Assembly (NCBI GenBank): GCA_024741835.1
Contig: JAENRP010000052.1
Span: forward strand, 146,600-204,461
Direction of reading: 5' to 3'
Origin: Diplocarpon mali
Taxonomy: Eukaryota > Ascomycota > Leotiomycetes > Helotiales > Drepanopezizaceae
Length of the DNA: 57,862 bases
Shown: piece by piece, positions 10,642 through 21,779 of the stretch
Position numbering within the stretch: the first letter of the stretch is position 1
How the letters are laid out: each line of letters opens with the position of its first letter
Notes under the pieces: model-generated
Database searches by the model: none
The model's input: only the letters and a program-made list of their open reading frames with translations
What the model was told of the DNA's origin: nothing
Program-made: the position numbers and the translations under genes

Positions 10642-13184
10642 ATGCCTTCTGCGCGCCTCCTGCTCCTCGGCCTCGCGCTCTGCGTGCGTTGGAGCGCAGG
10701 TAGTATCCAGATCGTACGTCACGTGATTCCCTCGGATGCCTCTCGAGGTGACGCCTGATTGATGGGGCCGCGATGCTGACGTGACCCCGACAAAAAAAGG
10801 TCCCTGGCGCGACCATCACGGCCGCCGGCACGAACCAGCACCTCCAGGCCCACGGCGGCGGCATCATCCAGGTCGACGACGTGTTCTACATGATCGGGGA
10901 GAACAAGTTGAACGGCTCCGCCTACCAGAGTCTCAACTGCTACTCCAGCAAGGTGTGTTTCTCCTCTCTGTCGACGATTGGAGATGGGATGCCCACCGTC
11001 ATGTCCCGATGCCAAACCCTCCCCCATCTTCCAGATCCTCATGGTTCTTCCGGGAGTTTCTGGACCCCACAACATCCGCTGCCCTCCTGCTCCGGCCCGA
11101 CCCCCCGACCCAGCAGCCAACCTCAGTCGGACGCCTCTAACGCCAGCACCAGGACCTCGTCTCCTGGACTTTTGTCAACGAAGTCCTCACCCTCCAGCCG
11201 TCCGGCGACCTGGGCCCCAACCGCGTCGTAGAGAGACCGCACGTCATCTACAACGAGAAGACGGCGCGGTATGTCATGTGGATGCACATCGATAGTAGTA
11301 ACTACGGGGAGGCCAAGGCCGGCGTTGCGAGCTGCGCGAGCGTGTGTGGGGATTACGATTATGCGTAAGTCTGTTGCCATGTTTCCTGCCGGGGGGGAGG
11401 GGAGGGGAGGGGATGAGGGGGAGGATGAGGGGAGGAGAGAGGAGGAGAGAGGAGGAGAGGAGAGGAGAGGGGAGGAGAGGGGGAGGACGAGGAAGACGGA
11501 GCGGAATGCGAGGAAGAGGGAAGAGAAGAGGAACAGAACTGCACAGCAAAAGCAACAGGAAACTCCAACAGAGAGCCTGCTGACGAAGAGTCGACAGAGG
11601 ATCGGTACAGCCGCTCGGCTTCCAGAGTCGGGATATGAATCTTTTCAAAGGTACGTCGAAGCCAAGTCTGCTCTTCAATCCGGTCCGACACCTCAGAGTT
11701 GACGTTGCTGTAGATACCGATGGGGCAGGGTATTTGACCACTGAAGACGTGAGTCTGCCTCCTCCACCCCCAACACCGGCGTGGCCGACCCCTGACATGC
11801 CCAGCGAAAAAACGGTCTGAGGATCGATCGACTGTCCGACGATTTCATGACGGTGAACTCCGCCGTGTACCTGTGGCCCGGGAGGCACGAGGCGTCTGCT
11901 ATATACAAGAGCGGGGACACGTATTTCATGTTCGCCTCGTACCAGTCTGGATGGGGTGGGTTTTCCCTCCCCCCCAACAGCGAGCGCTTCGTCGGACGGC
12001 CGGGCGCAGTGGCTGACCATTCCTTGTACGAGCAGATCCCAACGACAACGAGTACTGCACGGCGACGAAACTCAGCGGTCCCTGGTCCGCGTGGACGAAG
12101 TTCACGCCCGCGGGGTCGAAGACGTTTCGCTCACAGACGGCCGCGGTGGTGTCTATCAACGGCGTAGTGATGTATGTCCGGCTCGGCTCGATTGTCCGCC
12201 TCTGCTGCGGTGCCGGGGGCGAGCGCTGACGAAGACAGGTACATGGGCGATCGGTGGATGAAGGGCAACCTGATGACATCCACCTACGTCTGGCTGCCCT
12301 TGGACATCTCCGGCACAACAGCCAGCATGGTGCGNNNNNNNNNNNNNNNNNNNNNNNNNNNNNNNNNNNNNNNNNNNNNNNNNNNNNNNNNNNNNNNNNN
12401 NNNNNNNNNNNNNNNNNNNNNNNNNNNNNNNNNNNNNNNNNNNNNNNNNNNNNNNNNNNNNNNNNNNNNNNNNNNNNNNNNNNNNNNNNNCTTTTCTCCG
12501 AACCCCCCGCTCCCTGTTTAGCGGGAGCTCGGCGTCTAGACTACTTGCTCACCCAGCCTCCAGACGAACCGCACCAGCTGGATCCTGAACCCCCGTGCCG
12601 GCACCTGGGCCCCGGCACCCACCGAGACGAGCGCGCAGGCCGAGGACGCCGCCAACACGCTCTCAAACGGGGCCAAGATCCTCAACTGCGCGGCCTGCTC
12701 GGGCGGCAAGAGCGTGGGCTTCATTGGAGGGCCGCCGGGCGGGACGCTGACCTTCACAAATGTGACCAGCAGCATGGCGACCACGACCACTCTGAGGGTG
12801 CAGTACGTCAACGGGGATCATACTCAGCGGTACGCCAACGTGATCGTCAACGGGCTGGCGAGTGTGATGGCTTTCTTGCCGACTGAGGGAGGGGTGCCGA
12901 GTACGTCTGCGCTGCTTTCCTGCTCTGAGTGTCCTTTGCCGTGGCTGGGGATGCGCCTGGGGCTCATTCGGGCTGGCGAGACGGAGATACTGACTTCTGA
13001 GCAGTGAGCAGTACGTTGACGGTCCCGCTGAAAGCCGGCGCCAACACCGTGTGTTTCGAGGCCTTTAACGGAGGCTGGGGTGAGTTTTCCTTCTCCCTCT
13101 CGATTGGGCAGAGCCCGTGGCGAGCGTTGGCTGACGATGTCCGAAGCACCGGACATCGACCAGATCATAGTACCAGTCTCGTGA
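10642..13184 (+). CDS. GH43 exo-beta-1,3-galactanase with CBM35, secreted
   Basis: Predicted to release galactose from the beta-1,3-galactan backbone of type II arabinogalactan. Eleven exons keep one frame: 10642-10713, 10800-10952, 11153-11364, 11598-11650, 11714-11748, 11805-11955, 12036-12171, 12239-12329, 12564-12900, 13005-13079, 13147-13184 (450 residues). Signal peptide about 1-20. GH43 subfamily-24 blocks: IQIVPGATI, QAHGGGII, ERPHVIYN, PLGFQSRDMNLF, TEDRKNGLRI, REASA-type HEASAIYK and the SQT block in which this subfamily carries a catalytic-site Gln; these enzymes lack the usual base Asp. The C-terminal third is a CBM35 (FIGGPPGG, VQYVNGD, FEAFNGGW, PDIDQIIV). A 156-N gap sits between exons 8 and 9, but phase 0 on both sides suggests it lies in the intron. 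The exon-10 acceptor has an alternative at 13002. Confidence 0.88.
11388..11530 (+). repeat. Polypurine, G-run-rich tract in a GH43 intron
   Basis: The 233-nt intron 11365-11597 is far longer than its neighbours and is filled by GGGGAGGGGAGGGG and GGAGAGGAGGAGAGG runs. Four or more G-runs within 11391-11425 meet the usual pattern for a G-quadruplex on the coding strand. Confidence 0.75.
12335..12490. other. Assembly gap (156 N)
   Basis: Undetermined bases. Exon 8 ends before a GT at 12330 and exon 9 restarts after an AG at 12562-12563, both in phase 0, so the missing bases are most likely intronic. Confidence 0.98.
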
Positions 13185-14524
13185 GGGGGGGGTTACCAGG
13201 AGCCTGTCATCTCCGAGACAAGGCATCATCTCTGTGGCCGAGGTTACCATTCCGCGAGTGTATTATATTTTGTGCAGAGATCTTGGTGTTTTTTCTTAGC
13301 GGCATAAACTTGTGGTGGCTTCCGAGAGAGTGGTGCTGGGATGGTGGCGAGCTGCACGTCCAGCTGTGTGTAATGATACACATACGAATGACGTGGAAGA
13401 TTGCCTCTGCGGTCCTGGACAGAGTTCCTCCAATGTCAACGAAATTCGCCGATAGATCTTCCCGGCCACGTCGCTCCTGGACGCTATTTCCTGTGTCATG
13501 CGAGAGTCCGGTAGTCCTAGGGTAGAATTCATCATGGGAGTGACGAAGATTGTCAAACAACAGCCCAGCTGCGTTGACATCCCCTCCGAATCATCGAAGC
13601 TTGCTCTGGGAGCTGAAACTGTCCCTGTGAGATTGACTCCGGAAGAGACCGCACCGCGGATACTTCTCAGCACCGGCCCTCTGCAAACCCCGGGATCTAT
13701 GCGCGCCCCTGAGATTCCCACGCCCGGACATCACCATGGTGCCGTGGATTGCGGGAGGTAGCTCGCTTCGGCTCAGAGGACAGCAAGCGAACCGAGGGAC
13801 CCGAGTAAACAAGCGGCAAGGGGTCGCTGCCTCCGGGCCGACGGGTGGTCCGTCTCGCGGCAGAGGTTCGCGTGAACTTCCGTGGATTCGTGCAAATAGA
13901 TCCTCTGCGTTTGGCGTGAGTCGGAGATGGAGTACTTTCTTTTACTGTAGAGGGCTGAAAACGAAGAGATCTTGTGACAGGAAGTCATATGATTGGCATA
14001 TGCTGGATGAAGGATAAAGACCAGACCACTATGTACTTGAGGAAAAGCGCGCAACGCCAACCACCTCCGAGTACAGCTCCAACTTGGGTATTGTTCCCCA
14101 CTCTTCCTCGAGGGTTGCCCAATTGTGGTGCTTCCTCTTTTGTTTTTGGTTCGTGAGAAGAGCCTCTTGTTGTGTTCTCCCCCTTTGTTTCTTTATTACT
14201 TACGGTGCTGTGTAGCTCTTTTTGCGGTTGTTATTTCTGTGTTTTTTTTTGATTCTCTCGAAACGTGATGCTTGATTTGTTCTCCCCACCAACGTCCATG
14301 CTCCGCCTCGTCCGGGGATTCCTCGCAATGCGTCCGGTGGATTGTTTGGTCGATAGATCAGGCCGACCCGACCGACGGGGCCGAGGCCACCCGCCAACAC
14401 GTCGATCCGAAAACCCGACGCGCCGGCAGGTCGTGCACGGCTCTCCCCGCAGATTTCCACCCTTCGCTCGTGAGCATCGCTGCCGCTCTTCACAACGTCG
14501 CCCCACGCCAACTACCCGCACACA
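13185..14524. other. Intergenic stretch with an LTR-like remnant
   Basis: No supported gene. The part 13978-14200 matches 26095-26345 (separate entry). The last 300 bases before the next start codon carry a T-rich tract (14215-14250). Confidence 0.55.
13978..14200 (+). repeat. LTR-retrotransposon leader-like remnant, copy 1
   Basis: Shares ordered blocks with 26095-26345: AAGTCATATGA, GCGCGCAA(C/T)GCCAACC, CCCAATTGTGGTGCTTCCTC and a GTGTTTTCCCC / GTGTTCTCCCC tail. The CCCA followed by ATTGTGGTGC resembles an LTR 3' end next to a primer-binding site, but I could not identify the priming tRNA or a second LTR, so element class is an inference. This copy is GC-richer than the one at 26 kb. Confidence 0.5.
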
Positions 14525-15322
14525 ATGTCTTCGGCGGTCGTCGAGAAGAGAGGCAGGCCGGAGAAGATCAGCCCTGCTGGGGCGGCGGGGGCGTTGCCAG
14601 CGAGCACGAAGCCCGCCACGACGAGGGCGAAATCCACCCAAGTAGGGACCCGGACGAAAGCTGCGCCGGCGACCTCTGCGACGACGCCTGGTCCGCAGAG
14701 ACTCGCAGCGAGACCTGCTGTAGCCTCTGCGAAGCCGAGACCCGCGTCGCGGACTCCTCTGCCGAGCATGAGGATCCCCTGGGAGAAGCAAGCTATGCCT
14801 CCCCCCCCGACGTCGAAGATCCTGGACCAGGTGAAGGACCAGGAGGCGAAGCAGACGCCTGGGAGAGAAACGCCTGCGGCTACTGCGGTGAGAGCGCCTG
14901 TCAGCCCTTCGAAGCCTCCTCCCGCGACCATGGCAGCCAAAGAAGCCTCGGGGCCCGCTCGACGCAAAGATGCACCCTCTCCGACACCAACACGCACGAC
15001 GGCAAGCTCTCCAAGGCCTCCCGTCGGCCCTCCGCCACCGCCGGCGAGGCCAATCCCTCCGGCCGCGCCGAAGCCCCCGCCCACGCCGAGGGCCGACGTC
15101 CCGATGGCAGCGCGCGACTCGGCGGTCGTGTCGGGCATCTCTACGAGAACCGGGGCGCGGCCGAATACCGCTGGCAGCCAGCAGCTGCCGAAGAACTACA
15201 AGCCGGTCGCGCGCAGGGTGACGGCGGCCATCGTCGCGCTGCCCATCGCGCTCGTGACGGGCTACGTGCTGTTCCAGAGATGTAGGTGCTGCCACGTCTC
15301 GGACTCGAGGGAGAAGCGCTGA
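14525..15322 (+). CDS. Pro/Ala-rich protein with C-terminal membrane anchor, unknown function
   Basis: A single open frame of 265 residues from an ATG in good context (CACAATGTC). Residues 1-215 are low complexity, rich in Ala, Pro, Lys, Thr and Ser, with a poly-Pro stretch (PPVGPPPPPARPIPP), and are probably disordered. Near residues 218-252 the sequence becomes ordered: KNYKPVARRVTAAIVALPIA leads into one hydrophobic segment ending GYVLFQR, then a short Cys- and Arg-rich tail. That layout suggests a tail-anchored or single-pass membrane protein; the basic residues before the segment could mean a mitochondrial or ER location, which is inference. High GC produces long open frames in other phases here, but only this one has the membrane segment. 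No family was recognised and an intron near the 3' end cannot be excluded. Confidence 0.62.
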   Translation: MSSAVVEKRGRPEKISPAGAAGALPASTKPATTRAKSTQVGTRTKAAPATSATTPGPQRLAARPAVASAKPRPASRTPLPSMRIPWEKQAMPPPPTSKILDQVKDQEAKQTPGRETPAATAVRAPVSPSKPPPATMAAKEASGPARRKDAPSPTPTRTTASSPRPPVGPPPPPARPIPPAAPKPPPTPRADVPMAARDSAVVSGISTRTGARPNTAGSQQLPKNYKPVARRVTAAIVALPIALVTGYVLFQRCRCCHVSDSREKR

Positions 15323-16482
15323 TACTGTACAGTGGTGCTCGGACAGGAGAAGAAGAAGATGCCCTGACCGCGAGACGTGGCCGCAGAGCCGAAAGTCGAG
15401 GCTGCGAGAGGGAGTTGATGGCGGGGGGACGCGTGAACCGTGGATACACGATGGCCGGCTGAGGTGGCTGTGATGGAGAGCATGGGGTCTGTAAGAGCAG
15501 ATGAAATCTCAACCTTTGATACCCCAGACGCGACATGGAGCCCATACCCCCCGTCGCCTTGACGAGCAGTCGGAGTGGGCATGGTTTTATCTCGTGGGGG
15601 GGAGTGCGCGCGTGGGATGTTTACCTGGTGTTGGCGAGATGTCAGATGAGCCGGGTGAGTCCCAGGTGTCCTGGCGTTCTGGAACCTGGTCTGACGAGCC
15701 CAAGGTCTTCTCGCCACTCGGGCTGTGATACCATGACACGGAATAGCTTCTGCAACCTGCAAACGGCTTCATGTTGCGCCTCATGCTGTCCTCGATCTAC
15801 GGCAAGGCGCATGTTTGAGTGGGAGATCAGCATTTCTCCTCGGATCAGCAGCCCAGCCTGTCAGCCAGGTTTCGCTCTACTTGCATTCGCGCGCGACCGG
15901 TCAGATCAGAGGAGAGCAGTGCATATACCTCCGAGTCCAGTCCCCCGATCAGAGCGGCAGCAGTCTGCACGAGATCGGATTTTGATTCTGTGATTTCACA
16001 GACAAGCCGCTGCCATCGCGGTTGAATTCGCGAGCCTTGCCACGAACTCCAGTACGAGACAGTGCTTTGCAAGATGGTCACGCTGTGTCTTGTCAAACAA
16101 TCCGTTCAACCTCGACACGGGCATAACCGAGGCTCGCCTGGACGCCGAGATGGCGTACAAGCCCTCGTCTGCGTCGCCTCTTCTCCAAAGAGGCCTCTCG
16201 GGGTTGACGATGCAGAGAAGAGAAAGCGCGACTCTTGCTCGACCATTTCGGCGCTTGGAGAGAAGGAACAGCTAGTGCCTTGGGAGAAAAGTCGGCTTCC
16301 TCTCTGCACCCCCTTCGACTCCGCCATCACCAACTCCTCTTCAACATCCCAACACCCGCCATCTTCAAGTCCACGTCCACGTCCAAGTCCAAGCCAGCTC
16401 CAAGTCTGAGCCAGCTCCAAGTTCTTCCAAACCAACCTCCCTCCCAGAGCCCCTTTGATCCCCGTCGCCCTCAGCCCTCAGA
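15323..16482. other. Intergenic stretch upstream of the aldehyde dehydrogenase
   Basis: No supported gene. The last 100 bases before the ALDH start hold a short hexamer-like repeat (CCACGT / CCAAGT, about 16368-16432) within a pyrimidine-rich leader. Confidence 0.55.
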
Positions 16483-18345
16483 ATGCCCCCCCTCGACTTC
16501 ACCGTCTTCAAACACTGCATCGACGGCGCCTTTCCCTCCACCCGCGAGCGCCGACACGGCATCAACCCGGCAGACCTCTCGCCTCTCCCCGCCGTCCCCG
16601 TCGCGACGCCCGCGGACCTCGACGCGGCCGTGGCGGCGGCCCGAACGGCCTTCCGGGCGTGGTCGACGGTCGCCTGGGGGGAGAGAAGGGCGGTGGTGGC
16701 GCGGTATGTGGATGCGGTGGAGGCGGAGAAGGAGGGCTTTGTGAAGCTCTTGACGAGGGAGCAGGGGAAGCCGGTGGGTGCTTGTTGGGACTGCTCTGAT
16801 CGGGTGGGGGCAGATGTGATGTGTTGACGCTGATGCTGACGCGGTTGGCATAGACCTTTCAAGCGACGGCAGATCTCGACATGGCTATCGAATTCGCGCG
16901 CGCGACTGCGGGCATGGTCTTGGATGAGGAGGTCATTGCGAACACTGAGGAGAGGAGGATTGTGAATCGCTTCACGCCGCTAGGGGTCGTGGCTGGGATC
17001 GTGCCGTGGAACTTCCCGACTCTGTTGGCTACGATGAAGATGTAAGCATCAAGCTCTTACCATGGCGCAAGGACGCGTGCTCACCTCGTTCCAATAGTAT
17101 TCCTGCTGTCCTGACAGGAAACGTGATTATCATCAAACCATCGTGAGCACACTATGCCCTGAGTATATGCCAGTCTGACTCTGCGAGGCCTTTCACTCCC
17201 TACAGCGGGCTGAAACTCGTCGAGTTGGCTCAGCGCTTCTTCCCGCCCGGGGTGATTCAATCTCTGAGTGGTGACGACAACCTTGGCCCTTGGATCACTT
17301 CTCATCCTGGGATCGACAAGATCAGCTTCACGGGATCGACTCGCACGGGAAAGCTGGTCGCTGCGAGTGCTGCGCAGACTCTCAAACGAGTCACGTTGGA
17401 ACTGCATGTATCTTGCAATCTTGGTCGCTGTTCGTGTATGCTGACCCGGGCTCCAGCGGAGGTAATGATGCTGCGATCATCTGTGCCGATGTCGATATCG
17501 AGAAGGTTGCTCCTCGGGTGAGATCCCACACCGGTGAATGCCTCGTTGCTGATGGCTCCAGATCGCGACCTTTGCGTTCCTCAATTCCGGCCAGATCTGT
17601 CTCTGTATCAAGCGGATCTTCATTCACCAATCCATCTACGCCCCATTCCTCGAGGCCCTGACGCGCCACGCAAAGACTTTTCAGGTTGGCGATGGATTTG
17701 CTCCCGCGACGTTCTGCGGCCCGCTCCAGAATGCCATGCAGTACGAGAGAGTCAAAGGCTTCTTCTCCGACATCGAGAAAGAGAAGTGGACCGTCGCTCT
17801 CGGTGGCAAGGTCGACCAGACCAGTGGGTACTTTATCAGTCCGACCATCATCGACAACCCGCCCGATGCGTCCAGCATCGTGACAGAGGAACCGTTCGGT
17901 ATGCGACATTCCCGCGGCGTGCTGCACGGAGGTTACTGATAGACGCAGGGCCCATCGTCCCAACCCTATCCTGGGAGAGCATGGACGAAGTCGTCGAGAG
18001 AGCAAATGCTACCAATATGGGTCTGGGGGCCTCCGTCTGGTCGAAGGATCTCGAGACCGCCGAGCGGCTGGCGCGGCAATTGGAAGCTGGCACGGTCTGG
18101 GTCAACAATCACTTTGATCTGTCGCCTCTCGCTCCGTTTGGAGGTTTCAAAGAGGTCGGTAGATCCGTATCCAGTAACATCACAAGTCTGAGAGACGAAG
18201 GAAACTACCCTCGCTCTCTTGGATACGCATTTGCCGGGTCTGACCAGCTGACGTCTCGCAGAGTGGTCTCGGGGTTGAGATGGGGCTCGCTGGGTTGAAG
18301 GCCATGTGCAACTCGCAGACTTTGATGGTGAACAAGAACGCTTGA
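16483..18345 (+). CDS. NAD(P)-dependent aldehyde dehydrogenase
   Basis: Oxidises an aldehyde to the acid; the substrate is not fixed. Eight exons: 16483-16773, 16854-17041, 17098-17142, 17206-17403, 17457-17517, 17562-17898, 17949-18154, 18262-18345, giving 469 residues. Family blocks in order: TFQATADLDMAIEFAR, GVVAGIVPWNFP, the cofactor-binding FTGSTRTGK, the general base in LELGGND (E240) and the catalytic Cys in NSGQIC (C274). The 34-residue spacing of E and C is the same as in ALDH2. The C-terminal GFKESGLG block is present. The motif ELGGN is produced only if the fourth intron begins with GC at 17404 (GC-AG, 53 nt). The final intron uses a weak donor (GTCGGT) chosen by the GFKE/SGLG junction. 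At the sequence level it most resembles the fungal medium-length ALDHs often labelled succinate-semialdehyde or betaine-aldehyde-like. Confidence 0.92.
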
Positions 18346-19048
18346 GTAGTGTTTCTGGAAGCTTTCTCGCTACGGGTTCCTCGCTATGATGGATGTTAGG
18401 CAATGCGACATGTTAGCCTTTTCTCGCTTACGATATGGTGCCGAACGAAGAATGCGTTGTCCTCCTCTGTTTACCATGCTTCTTGTAGCCGGTAACGTTC
18501 CTGGCAGGTGCTCAGTAACAGTGCTTAGTGGGAGTGCTATTAACAGTCGAAGTAGGGAGACATATAGCACTGACCTATTGATTGGTGCCATAGATGTGGT
18601 GAGTGGTCGTTATACCCGGCGGGGGACAGGTGCCGCCCAAGATTTTCGATGGCAAAGACTTGCCTCTTATTTAGGCGATCCGGAAGACCGCACGGCGGGA
18701 AAGATCCCACCGTCATGTCGGAATCAAGGAACGGACTCTGCGTCTGCAGCCCGACTTTTTCCTTGGAATCTAGAACCGGAGCCCTTCCAACCAACAGCGA
18801 CTTCTCTACAAGTGTTGGTACGCAGATTACTCTAGAACGCTCGTCCCCCTTATTCCTAGGATCATCCTGTATTAGTATATCATGAAGTCGGGCAGGTTTC
18901 AAAGAGGCCTCGGCGAGTACAGCAATCACAGGCTTGGAGGAATACAGGAGAGAAGGTGATTCAGAGGTATCAAGGTGGCATATCGGCCTTTGGTCAGAGG
19001 GCAGACTTTTTGAAATATGTATAATTTGACCATCTCATTCTACTTCAA

Positions 19049-19085
19049 TTCACGTGAAATATCGCTACCGGTACGGAACCTACAA
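19049..19085 (+). repeat. Short dispersed repeat, copy 1 of 2
   Basis: Contains TTCACGTGAAATATCGC and TACCGGTACGGAACCTAC. The second copy (22562-22597) reads TTCACGTGAATATCGAT then TACCGGTATAGAACCTAC. This could be the end of a degraded LTR or a MITE; no flanking target duplication was seen. Confidence 0.5.
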
Positions 19086-19267
19086 GACTTCTAAGCGTGC
19101 GGTAGTTTTTCCCCGAGATATCGTCCCTATGCGGCGGGAAGCGTCTTGTGATAGTAGAAGTTGTAAACTCTAGATTGAGGGGTTGGTTGATGTCTTGATT
19201 TCTTGAGATTTGATAGTTGTGTATTTGAAGCTAGAGGAGTTTGTTTGTAAGGGTTGGAAGGCTTGTA

Positions 19268-19334
19268 AGGGGAGGTAAAGGGAGGTAAGGGAGGTAAGGG
19301 AGGTAAGGGAGGTAAGGTAGGTAAAGGGAGGTAC
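19268..19334 (+). repeat. GGGAGGTAA minisatellite
   Basis: Seven to eight imperfect units of about 9 bp (GGGAGGTAA with AAAGGGAGGTA variants). Confidence 0.85.
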
Positions 19335-21054
19335 TTTGTTTTGGAATATTGTGCTTGTAAGCTTTAAGTGGCTTTGGTTCGCTTAACTATACCCTACTCC
19401 CTTGGCGAATTTCGACCTGGTAGATTCGAGTCTCTTTATAATAGGAAACGCCTTATTATTGTATCAGAAGTTATAAACTAACCCCACCCTAATACACCCA
19501 CTTGTTGGTTTCGCCGACACCGTCCGAATTGTCAGAGGGCAGTGTGCTTCTCGGCCGCGGAGGGGCTTGCTGGCCTTTCTACCGCAGACTATACTCGGGA
19601 CATGTCTGAACTGCTCGGCAGAGAGGAAGTTCGCGGTGGTCGGGCAAGGCGAGAATGAGAAAGGCGTCTTGATCATTTGATCAGCCTCCAGAATAGTCCA
19701 GGAGAGGCACGAAAGGAAGCTTGGAGGATAGAAACCCGGGCTAGAGGAGCAACCTGTCTGGGTCTTTTCCCCCTCGATACTCGTCTAAACAAGTGCAAAG
19801 TAGAGCCGCTCGGCCTGCCGCCACAGGGTATAGCGATCGTGGCATCTCCTGCCTGCAGAGGCCCGAATACACGTCGTACCTCCGCTGCTTGAGCATTTGA
19901 GCCACTCGAGCGAACCCCAACAGCTGATTATCAATACACTAAGAGATCATCATCCTGTTGTACTCTACGGTCATGTCCACTTGTCAATCGGCTGCAGATG
20001 TGTGCCTTTGATTCCTGGGGCACGGTGAGTGTTGAATAGTAGAATCCCCTGTGAGGGACGTGCCCACGTATACAGCCTACCGAAAGAAGTGAGCATAGAG
20101 GAGATAAAGTGCAAGAGGTCGATACTGGTGTGGCCTTTTTTTTCCCCGCTCGAATGACTCCAGGCTTAGTATACGAGACGGTGCAGCGAGTAGAGAGGAT
20201 CGCAGATGCGGCCAAGTAGATAAGTTTGATTGTACAAAGGCGAATCTTGAGCGGAGTAGCAAGGCCCTGCTTCTGTACAGCGCGCTGTTGCACGGCGGAG
20301 AAGTCTCGTCCCCTATCAGCTAGGAGGCCCTGGACACTCGTGTTTCGACACAAGATAACTCATCGAACGCTGACTCATCCGAAGAGAGGCCACCCCTCAG
20401 TCTAGCGACGAGCAATTCCTCAGCCTTCTCCTGTTACCAATGTTGATTTCCGAGGAAGAAGGGTTGCTGCTGGAGAGACGAGGGACAACACCGAAGCGCT
20501 GCTCCATAGTAAACAAACAAGCCGGGAGTCGCTTGGCACTTCACTTGCTCGCGGGGTCTTCGCTTACTAGCTCTCGACCAATCATATCTGCTCATGTCTC
20601 CCTGATAGACTTCACAAGACCGGGACACAGCAACGAGCTCTTGTACATCTTGGAAGACACGCCGGACTGTCTTGGGCGCAGGATCCCAGTTCACTTGCTC
20701 GATGCTGGAGCATTGCGTGATCATACAAGTACATGCCATCATTGTCGCGACATTTCTGAATATCTTCTCACGGGAAAACAACATGTTGACGTAGAGACGG
20801 GGAAGACCATGTCTGCTAGTGTTAGAACATATAAGGATTGGGCTTATGTAATCGTACCTTGTATATTACTCCTGCAGCTCCTTAGAACTCAGAATACAGA
20901 CCTTTAGATTCTGTCAGCCAGATATGTGACAGGATCGGCACAATATCGCCTTCGTGGAACCCTGGAGAGGAACGGAAACCAAACGCAAGTAAGCCCATTC
21001 AAGAGGCTGGAGCCGATTTCTCAACTGCTCCTGGTTCTCGTCGGCGATGTGCTC

Positions 21055-21734
21055 ACACTTGACCGCCACGCAGGCTGGACCTCGTTATCATGCCGCTGCC
21101 CACGCTTGGATTCTTTGGCCTGCGTAAGTTGGAGTCCACGTTATTGATCCTTGAGAAGCGTGAGAATTCCCTATCGTGCGCTCGGACAGAGCTCGATCGG
21201 GGTGACATATGCAACGCCTTGACGGGCGACTTTACAGAGGATGTAGGCATTACCCACAGCGAATTCATGTCGGTCAACAGATGCTCTCCCTGGGTATTGT
21301 CCTCTTCGAGCTCCCTTTCAACATGATTCTGTATCGAGCCGGCCTGGAACGTTTCAACTGTTTCTTTTCGGAATCGTCGCAACCTTCCAAGCATTCCCGA
21401 AGGCTCATGCATCCTTCGCGGTCACGCGCTTTCTGCTGGGTGACAGGAATCGGGAATCATCCCCGGTGGACTCTGGACGATCTCGAGTGTGAGTAGCCAA
21501 ATCATTCCAAGCCGCTCTCGCGGCTCGGGCAGCACTGCCTCTCTTCCTCGTGCTCCTGTGATTTCATGTCGCACTGAGGATATACAAGACTAGCACCCGG
21601 CTAAGCGAGTGATGTTTTTCTACTTCGGCAACCAACTCGGGCAGGCTTCGAAACTTACATTTGGTATCTGTTGGTTTCACAAGGTGCGCACTGAAAGAGG
21701 TATAATTGTATTCTGGTTTTGGTTGTAGAGATTC

Positions 21735-21779
<45 letters not shown>

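Larger units (their letters stand above)
18346..21054. other. Gene-poor, repeat-bearing stretch
   Basis: No supported gene in 2.7 kb. Contains a GGGAGGTAA minisatellite (19268-19334) and a 40-bp segment around 19049-19085 (TTCACGTGAAATATCG then TACCGGTACGGAACCTAC) that recurs at about 22562-22597. Frames of up to 155 codons on both strands near 20.4-20.9 kb show no motif. Confidence 0.55.

Noticed and set aside
14231..15295. 354-codon minus frame and 337-codon plus frame over the Pro/Ala-rich gene
   Set aside because: Both are shadows of high GC codon use. Only the frame from 14525 has a membrane segment and sensible start context.
20440..20907. 155-codon plus frame and overlapping 116-codon minus frame
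   Set aside because: Neither has a motif or splice partners; overlapping opposite frames suggest chance.
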